This document shows, in pieces, positions 11,513 to 23,690 of a DNA stretch of 64,000 nucleotides. Position 1 is the first letter of the stretch. Every line of letters begins with the position of its first letter. Source of the stretch: Ophiura sarsii (Eukaryota; Echinodermata; Ophiuroidea; Amphilepidida; Ophiuridae); NCBI GenBank assembly GCA_035610835.1, contig CM069441.1, positions 85,290,677 to 85,354,676 of the forward strand, in the 5' to 3' direction. The notes under the pieces are model-generated. The model saw only the letters and a program-made list of their open reading frames with translations. It had not been told where the DNA came from and did not search any database. The translations under genes and the position numbers were made by a program.

Positions 11513-11858
11513 TTAAAGGTAGATGACCCGATCACATTTTCGTAACACAGAATTATTTCAAACATACGGAGATTTTCATATCATATGAAAGCTCGTATTT
11601 TTCTCATCATCATACTGAAATTTGACGGCCTAAATCGGTATAATTACTGAGAAATCGATGAAATAACGTCGAATTACCGCGAATGGTGGTAACTACCGAT
11701 ATAGTTTGTGTACTACTCAATGGGTACAGTTCACAGCATCTTGTGCGTCTAAAATAGAGCTATGCAACTCAAACTTTGGAACACGACTTTTTTAAGGATG
11801 ACCTTTCATCTTGTAGAATAGGAAACTTTAAGTTGAAAATCGGAACATCTACCTTTAA
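11513..11858. mobile_element. MITE with TTAAAGGTAGATG ends; relative at 21680-22030
   Basis: The left end TTAAAGGTAGATG and right end CATCTACCTTTAA are exact complements. The interior shares phrases such as CAGTTTGTGTACTACT-like text and ATGCAACTCAAACTTTGG with 21680-22030, which has related ends. It is a non-autonomous family with at least two copies in the window. Confidence 0.7.
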
Positions 11859-12087
11859 ATACTGAGAATGTTTGATTTGTCTTTATTAGTTAACTATTAT
11901 GTACCATACACGAATCCACTTGTTCATTAATATCAAGCATTATTGAGTAAGATATTTAATACCGGTATTGTGTTCGGTTTCAAAATGCAGTAACTTTACC
12001 AAAATATTCATATCTGGTAAACAGTACCATGAAATGTCGTGATACTTTTTGCTGATGATAGTGAATAAATGCATCGGTTGCCGCATA

Positions 12088-12467
12088 CAGTGGCGGCACC
12101 AGCCTCAACATTTTTTTTTGGGGGGGGGGGGGCAAGCCATTTTTTTAGGGGGGCATGACAAAAATTGATGCGAGCGAAGTGCGCAATTTTTTTGTGCCAT
12201 TTTACGCTTAAATGGTCAGATTTGGTCTAATACTAACTAATTTGATATGAAAATGCGCGCTTGCGCGCAAAATTTTGCTGTTTTATGCTAAAATTGTCAA
12301 CATTTGGTCTAATTAAACCTGATTTAGTAAGAAAATGTGCGCACAGCGTGGAAAAAAATTGCCTTTTTATGCTTAAATTGTCAATTTTTTCTTATTTTAA
12401 CTAAATTAAAATATTTGGGAGGGGGGGAAACTGGGGGGAATTTTTCGGGGTGGGGGTGCCGCCACTG
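12088..12467. mobile_element. hAT-type MITE with an 8-bp target duplication
   Basis: The termini CAGTGGCGGCACC and GGTGCCGCCACTG are exact inverted repeats. The flanks carry the identical octamer GCCGCATA at 12080-12087 and 12468-12475. An 8-bp duplication with CAGTG ends is the hallmark of the hAT superfamily. The 380-bp interior is G/T-rich with no transposase. Confidence 0.9.
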
Positions 12468-12475
12468 GCCGCATA

Positions 12476-13525
12476 CATTGGTTGCCTTCATATTCTGATA
12501 GCAAATATTTTTTCTACCCACCCTGTAATTCCTTTATGTTTATGATACTAAAACTAAACTAAGGCCTGCATTCTAAGAATGCCCAATCACAACACTGTTT
12601 GAGCTTTTACTTTCAGGGTTAAGCCTGCAATATCCAATGTAGTCCATAATATTTCATTTGCATTTCATTTGAATTAAATCGGACATTTGGTTCAGGGTTC
12701 ATGGCTAATCAAAGCGAACACGGTGACGTGAAATTGAAATTACATTTACTTCTTGCTATACAAACACATGTGTTATATTTCTTTTGTATTTCATTGTTTT
12801 CAAGGGGCGATATTTCTCAAATTAGCAAATAAAAATTATTTTACACAGTTAATATACTGCCACAAGTTATAGCAGCGTAGTTTGTAGTGTGTTAGTATGG
12901 TTAGAATTAATTGCCTACATAACAGGATATGGGAAAGAATCGATATCACTTGCCTACAAGATCAAAACTGATATTCAAAGAATGACCTTTCCTAGCCCAG
13001 TAAAATATGTGCTCTGTTATTAATAGTAAAACAACATATAAACATAATAGGCTATATACTTGTAGTGTAATACATAAGCTACACCTATTTAAAAATCAAG
13101 GTATACATTCCGTATGTGCAACCGTTTTACTTTGTATCACCTACTGCACTACACATTGCATTCCGGACGATAGGCTGTTAACAGGTTAAGGAAGCATATT
13201 TACTTTGCTTACACCAGGAAACTATTACAAGCCAGTATACTCACTTGAATTATACTCACTTGAATTATGTTCACATATGCATAAATAAAAGTACGCATTC
13301 AAACTGCAAAGACATCTATACGACGAAGAACTGGAAGAACAGCATAGCATACCCGGGAGCATACCTAACCATAGCCATTATTGCAGAGCAAAGAGGTCAT
13401 TGTGATAAAGGACATTGGAGGGAAACCCAACGTGTGATTGGACTAACCAAAGACTTTTTTGAAAGAACCAAGGACATTGTTTTACTTAAAAATACACCAA
13501 AAAAGCACAACGATACCTAAATATC
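12476..13525. other. Upstream region of the TLR gene
   Basis: There are no recognisable mobile elements. The region presumably holds the TLR promoter and 5' UTR, but I see no convincing TATA box or initiator tied to a start. A 91-codon frame at 13245-13520 ends 5 bases before the TLR ATG. It resembles no family and has upstream-ORF character at most. Confidence 0.4.
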
Positions 13526-16219
13526 ATGAGTAACTATCATCAGGCAATGGCATATCCTTATTCATTTTCCAGAGTTACTCTCTTTCTCCACATATTGCTC
13601 TTCATCCAACCAACCGCTTCCAGCGCCGGTACCGTGTACCCACCACAAAGTTTGGCCTGCAAGATTCATGATACAACTCATATGGACTGCAGTAACAGAA
13701 ATCTACTTGATATACCACCATTCAGACCACCAATAGTGAATCATGATAATATCACCACTACATTGGATCTAAGCTATAACAACCTGACACAAATCAACGG
13801 TTCACCCTTTTTACAGCTAGCAAACCTACACGTACTGGTTCTAAGTAATAATCAAATATCCATATTATCTGATACTTCATTTAATGGACTGCACATGCTC
13901 GAACAGTTGGATTTATCGAAGAATACACTTGTTTATCTACCAACAAACATTTTTAATGATTTATCACAACTGCTTTTCCTGTATATGAGCGACACATTTA
14001 GTAGATTACAATCAAGTATACCAAGCCAAGCATTACGACCTCTACACTTACTTAAAGAACTTCACATCATAGGCAATTTCAAATCACTGCAAGTTGGGAA
14101 AGACTTTCAAAACCTGAAAAACCTGTATCTCCTCGATCTTTACTCAATTGGTATCATCTCAAACATTACTAATGACTCTTTTGAGCACCTCTCAGACTTA
14201 CCTTTAGAGATAATAGCCATTGTATGGTCTAGTACTCCTGGACATTTTACTATAGAATCAGGAGCTTTTTCACAATTGACACATGTACAACAAATATTTA
14301 TAAACTATGACGCATTACCAAGACTTGCATCCCTGCATTCTCCACTTGAAAAGTTGATTGTTCTTCCAAGCTATTCAAGTACCGCACATGTTCTTGATAA
14401 CACCACTCTTCAAGTCCTTGAGAAGTGGAATTCATCTCTACATGAGTTAACATTGGCTCTTCATGATCTAGAAAGTATTGAGGATTACAGTTTTATCTGG
14501 GTATACCATCTTACTATTTTAGATTTAAGTTCTAACAATATCGCTAAATTAGCATCAAATGCTTTTTACGGCCTGCACAACCTAAACCAATTAATGCTAT
14601 ATAATAACCAGCTAGCGTCAATCCCATCTGCAGCATTAGGCGCATTCGTAACAACACAATCGTTAAAGTGGCTGGATCTTAGTGCAAACATTATTTCTGG
14701 TAAAATAGCTCCAGATGCATTTTCTGCAGTGCCTTATTTAACGCACTTGGATTTAGCGGGCAATAGATTAGACCTATTCAATAACTGGGTGAATACATTT
14801 CACAATCTTACTCACCTATTACTAGATGAAAGCCAGAGAGAATCTGGATATGGTTCGCTTGTTGATGTGGAACCACCACTACAATCATTACAAACTTTGC
14901 AATTAAGCAAAGTGAAAAAAATATATTTTAGGCTTCCCATGTGTATTATGCTTCCTAATTTAAAACATGCAATACTATCAACTGCACCTGTTAATGACTT
15001 CCCATCATCCCTTGCTCTTGATAGATGCTTACATCTAATGACACTTGATTTATCAGGGTCTGTGACCAACATCAAGTCACTGGCCTTGAATCAGCCAGTA
15101 AGCATTCTATCCCACCTACGCATCTTGGGTATGGCAAGAAACAAAGTGTCCTCCATCAAGCAGATACTGTTCATCAAAGCACCAATGCTTGAAACTCTTG
15201 ATTTAAGTTCTAATGATATCAAAACCATTAACAGTGAAATACTGATATCATTTCCAAATCTTGTGAATCTTGACTTGGGAGGCAACACACTGACATCCTT
15301 AGATGGTCTTGAACACCGGAACCTCCTTAAGTATCTCATTCTTTCCAGGAATCAAATAACAACTGTACCAACATGGTTACTATCAAGACAAACTCTAGAA
15401 AAACTGGATTTTAGTCAAAATCCTTTCCTATGCACATGTGACATCCAACCATTCAAGACATGGATTCTTTCTGACACAATAACTTGGTTGTCACCAAACC
15501 AATACATATGTGCCAGTCCAGATGCAGTGGAAGGCATGAGTGTTACATCAGTTGAATTAGATTGTAGATCACATATTGGCTTCTACCTTAGTATCAGTAT
15601 GCCACTCCTACTGGTACTCTGTATTAGTATCATTCTGCTCTATCATTATCGCTGGCATATCAAGTATAGGTTATTTCTATTCTACAGAAATCTACAACCA
15701 TTTCCTGAAGATGATGTGGAATTTGAAATGGTTCAGATGGATGGTCATCCACAATACCATGCTTATGTTGCGTATGATGAAGATTGTGAGCATGATGAAG
15801 GTTGGGTATTCAATGAACTTCGACCTAATATGGAAGAAGGACCAGAACCACTTCGATTGTGCATCAAGGGAAGAGATTTCATACCAGGACAATCTATTAT
15901 ACAAACTATATCTGAGAGTATCCTGCAAAGTCGTAAGACTATCTTGGTTATGACGCCACGCTTTGTGCACAGTGAGTGGTGTTATTATGAGATGCAAATG
16001 GCTCAGATGAGATTGTTTCATGAAAATCGCGATGTTCTTATTCTGGTATTGTTGGATGATATTCCAGACAATAAGCTGACAATGTCATTAAGGCAATTGC
16101 TGTGTAAAAAGGAGTATCTGAAATGGCCAAAGAATAGAGTAGGACAAAGAGTATTTTGGCAAAGATCGATGGAAGCGCTCAAGACCCCTGTACGTATAGA
16201 CCGACGGTATGATGTTTAA
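13526..16219 (+). CDS. Toll-like receptor, intronless, single-cysteine-cluster type
   Basis: Single uninterrupted 897-residue frame for a type I membrane receptor. Domains in order: signal peptide (about 12-33), LRR N-cap cysteines (45, 55), roughly 20 leucine-rich repeats (about 78-630), one LRR C-cap with NPFLCTC and further Cys (632-680), a transmembrane helix (about 685-708) and a cytoplasmic TIR domain (about 744-890). The TIR boxes are intact: box 1 AYVAYDE, box 2 with RDFIPG including the BB-loop proline, and box 3 around FW. The protein should therefore be able to recruit TIR adaptors such as MyD88. A single membrane-proximal cysteine cluster is the vertebrate-like TLR layout, and intronless copies are typical of the expanded sea urchin TLR families. 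Met1 and Met8 (13547, better Kozak context: G at -3 and +4) are both possible starts. The ligand cannot be inferred. Confidence 0.96.
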   Translation: MSNYHQAMAYPYSFSRVTLFLHILLFIQPTASSAGTVYPPQSLACKIHDTTHMDCSNRNLLDIPPFRPPIVNHDNITTTLDLSYNNLTQINGSPFLQLANLHVLVLSNNQISILSDTSFNGLHMLEQLDLSKNTLVYLPTNIFNDLSQLLFLYMSDTFSRLQSSIPSQALRPLHLLKELHIIGNFKSLQVGKDFQNLKNLYLLDLYSIGIISNITNDSFEHLSDLPLEIIAIVWSSTPGHFTIESGAFSQLTHVQQIFINYDALPRLASLHSPLEKLIVLPSYSSTAHVLDNTTLQVLEKWNSSLHELTLALHDLESIEDYSFIWVYHLTILDLSSNNIAKLASNAFYGLHNLNQLMLYNNQLASIPSAALGAFVTTQSLKWLDLSANIISGKIAPDAFSAVPYLTHLDLAGNRLDLFNNWVNTFHNLTHLLLDESQRESGYGSLVDVEPPLQSLQTLQLSKVKKIYFRLPMCIMLPNLKHAILSTAPVNDFPSSLALDRCLHLMTLDLSGSVTNIKSLALNQPVSILSHLRILGMARNKVSSIKQILFIKAPMLETLDLSSNDIKTINSEILISFPNLVNLDLGGNTLTSLDGLEHRNLLKYLILSRNQITTVPTWLLSRQTLEKLDFSQNPFLCTCDIQPFKTWILSDTITWLSPNQYICASPDAVEGMSVTSVELDCRSHIGFYLSISMPLLLVLCISIILLYHYRWHIKYRLFLFYRNLQPFPEDDVEFEMVQMDGHPQYHAYVAYDEDCEHDEGWVFNELRPNMEEGPEPLRLCIKGRDFIPGQSIIQTISESILQSRKTILVMTPRFVHSEWCYYEMQMAQMRLFHENRDVLILVLLDDIPDNKLTMSLRQLLCKKEYLKWPKNRVGQRVFWQRSMEALKTPVRIDRRYDV

Positions 16220-16598
16220 AGACAGGGAGACTTTCAAAGCCCTAATGCACCTCGGTGGTCAAATTGTTTAATACAATCGAGGGAGGCTATTTTAATTCCT
16301 AATTAAAATTGTGAATTTCCGATAAGGCCGAGCTGCCAAATCAATACGTTCTATTTGTGATTTTTCATCTGACCCAAGAGTAACATCTTATATCACTCAG
16401 TGTACAAATATCCACAACACTTGGACAAATGGGAAACATTTATATTGGTCTTAGCTCAATTTCAATAACGATTTGTACGCTGGGTGATGCAAAATATCAC
16501 ATCTGGCATCATCCTAATGCTGATGACGTAAATAATTCGCTTTGCGATCGGGGTCGCTCCCGATGACGTTATTTACGTAATTTGTCGATCAATCGAAT

Positions 16599-16905
16599 GC
16601 AATCAAGTCAGCCGCGACCTCAGGCGACTTTCCAAAAGTCGGGACAGGTCGCACCGGGTCGCTAGGACTGGATCGCTGCATTGACTTCAGTCCAACATAC
16701 TAACCGGTCGCAGGTCGTGGCGATCTTAGTTCGCTCGAGTGATACAAATCACCGGAAAAAATCGCTCACAGCAACTTGATAGATCAAGGCGACCAGTCGC
16801 GCACGAGTTGGATTGAACTCAACTGCAGCGCTCCCGGCATAGCGACCTTGTGCGACCTGTCCCAAATGTTGGAAAGTCGCGTGAGGTCGCCGCTGACTTA
16901 ATTGC
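16599..16905. mobile_element. 307-bp inverted-repeat element rich in GTCGC
   Basis: The ends GCAATCAAGTCAGC and GCTGACTTAATTGC are inverted, and similarity continues inward for about 70 bp on each side (CGACCTC, GCGACTTTCC, GGGACAGGTCGC). The word GTCGC/GCGAC recurs on both strands. Just upstream, 16523-16582 has a separate small hairpin (ATGACGTAAATAA against TTATTTACGT). Confidence 0.75.
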
Positions 16906-18095
16906 AAACCTTAAGAACATTTTTTAAACCCAACTATCCTCCAAGCACCTACCTTCCCTCCGTGTTCTAAAACATTGCTCATGAAGACATTTGTTGATTT
17001 AAAAGTCTCCCACCTCACAGTCACACAGACAGCCTATTTACGTCCATAGCCAATTTTGCTTTCACGAGACAATAAGGCAAACATATTGTCGTTTTACGCA
17101 TGTTAAGCAATTAGGCCTACTTCGAATAAGTACGTACACTTTTGATCAGTCATTGCACTGATGTACAAGTAGGCCTACGGACGTCGCTGACTCGAAGAAG
17201 CGAAATGGACTTACAATCTCTCTCCATTTTTATTAGAGCATACAACAAATGAATAGCACACATACCATCACCACATTTGTAGCACAGGTATGGGAATCTC
17301 CATACGTTTCCCAGTCCAACGGCGTACCCGACGCACGCGAGTATGAATTGGATCTTGTGTCCCCATTGCTGTCTTTTCTCTTCGGATACGGTGCTCCATG
17401 CGGTGTCGGGATCTTTAAGCGATGATTGTGTATAATCGGGCTTACTGTAGATTGAAAATTAAATGTACGATAAAAGGATGGGGAAAGAGAATAAAGAACT
17501 GAAATAGGAGTTATGAAACGTTTGATTGAGTACACAATTCGTCCAAATATGATTATTTTGATTTGTCGGCGAACGAGAAATCTTTGAAAACGTGTGAGCG
17601 ATGAAATTCGGCAGCATGTTGATTAAAGCAACATGGTTGCAATGATTCAATACGCTTATCAGCCGATTCCATTCTTCAGTCAGAAGTTCAGTCTGCGATG
17701 AGGATCAACTGATTCAACAAGCTTATATTTATTTATATTGGCATACCATGATAAACATTGGTTCAAAATCCTACTTTTAGAATTTCCCGTGAGTGGGGCC
17801 GGGAGAATGTTACAACTTTAGTGGTCCTCCTACTGGAATGATCGTGAAATTGCGTTCATAATCTTAGTTGATTACACCGTAAATCCGAAGAAATGCCTTT
17901 CAATTGAGTAACACGGAACAAAACGGGGCGCGGGGTTAGGTCACCCACTTTTATGCCGACACATGGTGTATATACACGGTTCCATTTCCATATTAAGGAA
18001 TTCGTGCGGGATCAGAACCTGTAGGTTAACAGGTTAGCACCAGTTCCATGCTGCGAACGTAGCGAGCCTGCGACTGAACGACTTGGGTGACATAT
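16906..18095. other. No gene established
   Basis: Minus-strand frames at 17233-17535 and 17459-17650 overlap but have no recognisable domain and no convincing splice pattern. I see no RNA gene. Confidence 0.4.
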
Positions 18096-18575
18096 CGATA
18101 GTCCGACGGTTCTATAGTCCAAAAATAATTAAGCTTCTATAGTGCGAAGGTTCTATAGTCCAAAAATGAAAAAAAGTTCAGTAATCCGAATACTTAAAAA
18201 TGTTCTTTAGTCCGAATATTTAATAAACTTCTTTTATCCGAATTTTAAAAAAAAGTTCTTTAATCCGAATCTTTAAACGGGTTCGATAGTCCGAATCTTA
18301 TAGCCTGTTCTTTAGTCCAAATGGGTAAAAATGTCCTCTAATTATAGAATGTATTTTCTGATTCGGATTAAACAACAGTGAAACCCTTTCTGATTAGAGA
18401 ACCCTTTTGAAAATTCGAACTATAGATTTTTTTAAAATTCGGACTAGAGAACCTTTTTAACTTTCAGATTAGAGAACCCTTTTCCAGTTTTCAGACTATA
18501 GATTAAAGAACCTTTTTTATTTTCGGAATAGAGAACCTTTGTAATAAAGAAACCTTTTATCTGATTCGGACTATC
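18096..18575. mobile_element. Element tiled with TAGTCCGAA in inverted halves
   Basis: The ends CGATAGTCCGA and TCGGACTATCG are inverted. The left half repeats TTCTTTAGTCCGAAT-like words in one orientation and the right half repeats their complement (ATTCGGACTA, AGAACC). This gives a long imperfect palindrome of about 480 bp with no coding content. Confidence 0.75.
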
Positions 18576-19249
18576 GAATGGTGAATTTACATGCGTCGTA
18601 CTGTGACGGCCATAGGTCGTCCCTTTTGTTATTCGTAATATATTGTATCAGAATTGATTGATTGTGGCTCGTGTCCGGCACCTCCTGTTTAGCGTTGCGC
18701 CTGTATTCTCTTCTGGGATGAAACATTTTCCCTCCGGAGGAAATATGAGCACATACTTGGGTGTTTTGACGCGAACAGAAGAGATTGACGCGAACTTTTA
18801 ACCAATCATTGTATTTGCGGTGGAGCTACGGTAGCTTTTGGGAATGATGATTTAGTAAGTTGATGAATAAAATGACTTATTAAGACATGCTCCGAATAAT
18901 TATGTGTATATTGATGATTTTCACAGCCCATTTAGCTGGGTCACGCTTGAAAATGTGGATGGGTGCAAATCGAGTGTACGACAATTTAAAGTCGTTATGC
19001 GTGACTGTTGACGCAGTAATTGTGCAGATAATCGTTAAAACAAAAGCGTTATTCGTCTTAGGAAGGGGGACATTTGATCTGAACATCCAGTATTTATGAT
19101 CTGAATATTATCTACAGGTGTTGAAAGTTTAAGTCTTATGTGGATATGCTGGTGGTGGTAAATGCACGTTAGATAGTATATAACTAGTGATCGAGAGTAC
19201 GACTAATTAAGCCATAACTAATACCACACTGAAAACCTAAACAGGTCGC

Positions 19250-19512
19250 CTGACTAATTTAAAGCTAGCTGGACTATATGCTAGTGTCCATTTTGACTAG
19301 CATTAGCCTAGCCCAGCACTGCTGGACTAGCTTTAAGCTCGACTAGCTTGATGTTAGTCCGTCCTAAGCTGGAATAGTTTAGGCTAGTCGCTCGACTAGC
19401 TTTAAGTTAGTCCAGATGGTGTCCATTCTGACAAACGTAAGGTTAGTTAAGCTAGCTTGACTAACGTAAGGTTAGTCCGGCTTAGCTCGACTAACGTAAG
19501 GTTAGTCCAGCT
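19250..19512. repeat. Array of palindromic GACTAGCTTTAAGC / GACTAACGTAAGG words
   Basis: Words such as GGACTAGCTTTAAG, GCTAGTCC and GACTAACGTAAGGTTAGTCC recur on both strands. No clear terminal repeat is visible on the right, where a reverse-transcriptase remnant follows, so this may be a truncated member of the palindromic-word element class. Confidence 0.7.
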
Positions 19513-19529
19513 CAAACCATATAAATTGC

Positions 19530-19885
19530 TCAACAAAATGCTACACCATTGCTGCACAAACTGCACTGGTTACCCTGTTGAGAGGAGAATCGATTATAAA
19601 CTGCTTCTGACTGTTTTTAAATGTATCAATCAAATCTCTCCGTGCTATCTCTCATCGTGTTTGTCCCTGTTTTGTGCTCCTGCGCTCAGCGTGTGATTCA
19701 ACCCTTCTGACAGTGAATAACACCACCAAAATGCTCCAATCTGCTGTGAGCGCAGGACCTTCTCCTATATTGCGCCCCGTGTGTGGAACAATTTGTTAGT
19801 GACCATTAGAGAGTGCACAGTTGCCAAGTTTAAGACAAATCTTAAAACATATTTGTACACTTCCTCTGATAATTAATCTTTTTTG
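19530..19885 (+). mobile_element. Remnant of non-LTR reverse transcriptase, C-terminal part
   Basis: In the plus frames one reads LLNKMLHH and then PVERRIDYKLLLTVFKCINQ, and after frame breaks VWNNLLVTIRE and FKTNLKTYLY. This is the conserved C-terminal end of CR1/L2-type reverse transcriptases. Stops and shifts show that it is dead. An inverted repeat of about 100 bp follows at 19984-20083 (ATGTAATGACCACAC against GTGTGATCATTACAT). Confidence 0.7.
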
Positions 19886-20229
19886 CTGTTTTGTATTATG
19901 CTTTGTAAGGCTTTTTGCCATCTTTTTTTGTTCAGCGCTACGATCTTAATGTAGCAGCGCTATATAAATGCTTTCATGTATGTATGTAATGACCACACAC
20001 CCCGACCTAAACAAACCTCTTTTGTGTTAACACTTTTCACGTTTCAAAGCACTGGTTTGTTTCAGCCGGTGTGATCATTACATCTTCATGCTAACTAACC
20101 ACGGAAGGACTTACTTGTCCTGAAGGAACACAAGTTCTAACTGTAACAGAGTTACAAAGACCCATGTTCAGACAGGCAATTTTTTTAACTCAATTTTTAA
20201 ACCAAAAGATTAAAAAAATTATTTGCATG

Positions 20230-20650
20230 CTCAGCTCTTGTGTTATGCCTTTTTGATTACTCTATCTCATCAGGGTGTGTGATTTTGGTATTAGAATCAT
20301 GATCATAGATTGCAATGTGCTCAAAACAAAGTCATCAGATTTATTCTTAATAAGGATTCCGTGTATCATATTAACCATGCGGATTTCCAAACATTGAACA
20401 TTTTGAATATCTGTACAGAGAGCTGAGCAGCTTCGTTTAAGCCACGTTAAGATTACGTCATTATAATACAAGGGGGAGTGAATATAATGTTCATGTTCAA
20501 AAGATTAAGACCCCCAGTTCCGCCTCTTTTCATTACAATGCTATCGAAGACTGGAATAGGCTTCCTGAAAGCATTAAAGCCATCGTACTGAATTCAATTT
20601 TTTTTAAAAGATGCTAAAGCTCACCTTATGAATCGCATGATGAATGTCTA
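20230..20650 (+). mobile_element. Second non-LTR reverse transcriptase remnant
   Basis: Disrupted plus frames give LQCAQNKVIRFILNKDSVYH and, further on, FHYNAIEDWNRLPESIKA, matching the C-terminal block of LINE reverse transcriptases that ends in W-N-x-L-P-x-x-I. Several stops interrupt it. Its sequence differs from the 19.5-kb copy, so it is a different subfamily. Confidence 0.7.
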
Positions 20651-21366
20651 TTTTTAGCTTAAAGGGTTATCCTTAGCATGTTATCATTTTTATGTTTTGC
20701 TGTAAATTTACGCTTATCTGTAGTTTAAAATTTTACATGTGTATCGTGTGCAATACTTCTTGTTAGATGATAATATGCTGAATAAAATAACACACAGACC
20801 CATATCTGAAGGTAACAACCTATATTCGGTCGGTTATGATATAATCATGCATTCTTACGCTTATTTGATTGTTAGGAATTAGATTGACTAAAACATATGA
20901 TCGGGAAATTGTTATAACCATGGCGTCAAATTGTCGTCAGTATTTTGCTAACCGATATTAATTTCTCGACTTACTGTTGACATAAAATATATCATAAGCA
21001 AGTAAAATGCATTGGGCCGAATATAATATCCATTTTACGATATGTTAACCACGTGCGCTCGTTTATAAATATGCCATGGTTCAAATGTGATGCACAAGAT
21101 AACATACCCTGGTATATGGGTTTGGTTAAAAAAATCATGGCAGTAGTGAAAAATAACAATATACTAGGTGTAGGAGCAATGACATATGCAGACATCTTAC
21201 AATGAGGGGAACTAAATGACAAGATACAATACAAACAAATTCTTCCATTTTGAGAATTACGACTCATTCGGGAAAAGCGTAAATGAAGGGCATTTGCTGC
21301 CCGCATATTTTCTTTCTTGTTTCATTATTTTGTTGTTTAATTCACAAGTTTCTTTATAGAATATCA

Positions 21367-22030
21367 TTTAAAGGGCAAGGGAAATGCAAATATAAGTAGC
21401 TGATTTGAGTCAAGTCTACGAGGAGGGACAAGAAAGCATTCAATATTTGTGCTAGTTGATGATGACATCATTTGTGGAACTATTGATCGCTCAGTGAGTA
21501 CTATGAAAAGAAAATTCCAGGTGACTGGTTTGAATCTATTCATGATACTCACTGATAATCAATATACCACAAATGATGTCATTTGTGGTGTGTTTATTTT
21601 TCTGGCCCTGTTTATTGTAATGGAATGTCCCACACAGACTTGGAGCAGGATTATCATCCCTTTTTCCCTGCCCCTTAAAGGGTATTTTCCGATCACTTAA
21701 GATTTTTTCACATCAAAATATTTTGATATCAGAAGAAAACCCATATTTTTCTCGTTATGTCTGTAAAATCTTAGGCGCAAGATAATGTTCCATTTAGACG
21801 TTATAGTTCAAAATGCAGTGAATTGCTGCAAAGGTGGTTAACCACCCGGCCAGTTTGTGTACTACTTAATGGGCAAATTTCATGTCACATTGTACTTCTA
21901 AAATAAAAACCATTGGAGTTATGCAACTCAAACTTTGGTATATGACTATTTTAAAGATGACCCTTCATGTAGAATAGAAATCATCGAGTTGAAAATCGGA
22001 CCAGCAATCGGAAAACCTACCTTTAAAGGA
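21367..22030. mobile_element. Two adjacent MITEs
   Basis: About 21367-21679 has inverted ends TTTAAAGGGCAAGGGAAA and a matching CCCTGCCCCTTAAA, with inner inverted words ATGACATCATTTGTGG and CCACAAATGATGTCAT. It abuts about 21680-22030, a relative of the 11513-11858 element ending in CCTACCTTTAAAGG. The 83-codon frame at 21449 lies inside the first one and is not a gene. Confidence 0.6.
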
Positions 22031-22985
22031 AACATAATCTTTGGTAGCATCATAATTTTAATAAAGAAACATTGCGACACAATTACACAATAAAAAGGCC
22101 AAAGCCGTTCATTGATGATTACATTAAATTTAATTCAACATCTAACTCCATTTGAAAAGGCACTTAACACTTGGCTAATACTTTAGTTCGAAAGAAAAAT
22201 TACGCATAGGACACAAAAACACATACAATACTTTACAACTGTTGTCATGACAATCATTTTCTGACTTGGTAGTGTTCTAATGTGAATTTTGCTATGAAAA
22301 AGATTACATAGGCCAGGCAAATGTATAAATTCCAATATCGCCATAAATCACTAAGAAGATTGCTTAACCACCAAGAAGATTGCTTTATATGAAAAAGGAA
22401 ATATTTCGAAGCAATACATATATCATATCAAACTGCTATTTCATATAATTCTTATAATTTTGAATGAAATATTAATATCAATTTAAGGAAATGTAAATTA
22501 AACAAAAGCATCCATAATCCATTGTTTTGAAAAGATTACGTACGGCGACAAAACGAAAACCTGTTCTGCGGGCAAATAGACCTCTAAGATTGGGTTGGAC
22601 GATTGGGCTTTCAAGCCAACATATTTAGGTTGGTCGGTATTCATCATTTGCATTTGAAAATATGTTTCACCAATTCCTACAAAATGGTTCGGTCAGGCTA
22701 TGGTCAGGCCCGTAGAACAGGGTTTTTTTCTGTCGCCTAGTCTTGACCAGTAAGGAAGCCTTTACACACAAAACACATACAATACTTAAAAGCTGTTCTT
22801 TAATATTTCGTCGAGTCAGCATTATTCCCCAACAATCGCCTCTAGACCACGATCGTACGACTTCTCCTCGTCTTGTGTCTTTAAAAAACAAAACACACAT
22901 AAACAAGTTATGAAATTAAGGCATAGCTGCGTAGTTATCAAGATAGCGATGATCAAGATTATTGTGAAACTTTTGTTTTCTTCAA
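22031..22985. other. No gene; short repeats
   Basis: A segment with ACACATACAATACTT occurs at 22222 and 22778, and AAACCTGTTCTGCGGGC (22550-22566) is matched in inverted, imperfect form near 22710-22730. No coding exon is supported. Confidence 0.4.
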
Positions 22986-22989
22986 ATTA

Positions 22990-23690
22990 AAGTAACAATT
23001 GCCAGATTGATAAAAACAAAATTTGGAACTTAAAACCTGAATCTCAATCTAATATAATATCTGATCAGGTTATGAAGCTGGAGCCCATGTCCTACATTGG
23101 TGATGTAGAATGTAGGAAGCTTGGAATGCTGAAAGTTGAAGACAGAGTTAAACAACTTAAACTCAATCATGTTTTTAAAATATATAATGAAATAGCACCT
23201 GAGTACTTGAATTCTCATTTTACCAAATTGTCCAACACTCACAGATACAATACCAGGGGCAGTGCAACAAATGTTCTGGTTCCCAAAGCTAAAGGTCAGC
23301 AGTGCAATACATTTTTCTTTACTGGTATTCGGGAATGGAACTTGCTACCAACTCAGGTTACCCACGGGCAGTTCAAAAAGGCAGTAAAGAGTCACTTTCT
23401 ATCTTGATTTTTCATCCATTTTTTATATGCAGTTGTTTCATAAAAAGTGCAATATTATTTTGTGTGCAAATATATATATGATATTTTTATAATGTGCTGT
23501 TTTAATAAGGCCCCCAATGGAAATAAGCCCTTTTTAGAGCTTTATTGGGCTATCCTTGGCATTAAATGTTTTCTTGTATTAATATGTTGTGTTAATTGTT
23601 GTAAGTTTTTAAGATTTGTATATTTGATCTGATGTATTGTATCTCTGTGTCTTGATATGCCAAATAAAACTAAACTAAACTAAACTAATA
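22990..23690 (+). mobile_element. 3' end of a non-LTR retrotransposon with RT C-terminus
   Basis: The plus frame ending at 23407 reads LGMLKVEDRVKQLKLNHVFK and later FTGIREWNLLPTQV, typical of the C-terminal segment after the RT domain in CR1-like elements. The 3' UTR ends at about 23690 in a run of AAACTAAACTAAACTAA, a microsatellite tail as used by such LINEs. The 5' part is missing. Confidence 0.75.

Noticed and set aside
13245..13520. 91-codon frame ending 5 bases before the TLR start
   Set aside because: No family resemblance or signal; most likely 5' UTR or upstream sequence.
15576..15953. 125-codon plus frame and several minus frames inside the TLR
   Set aside because: Shadows of the TLR coding sequence in other frames.
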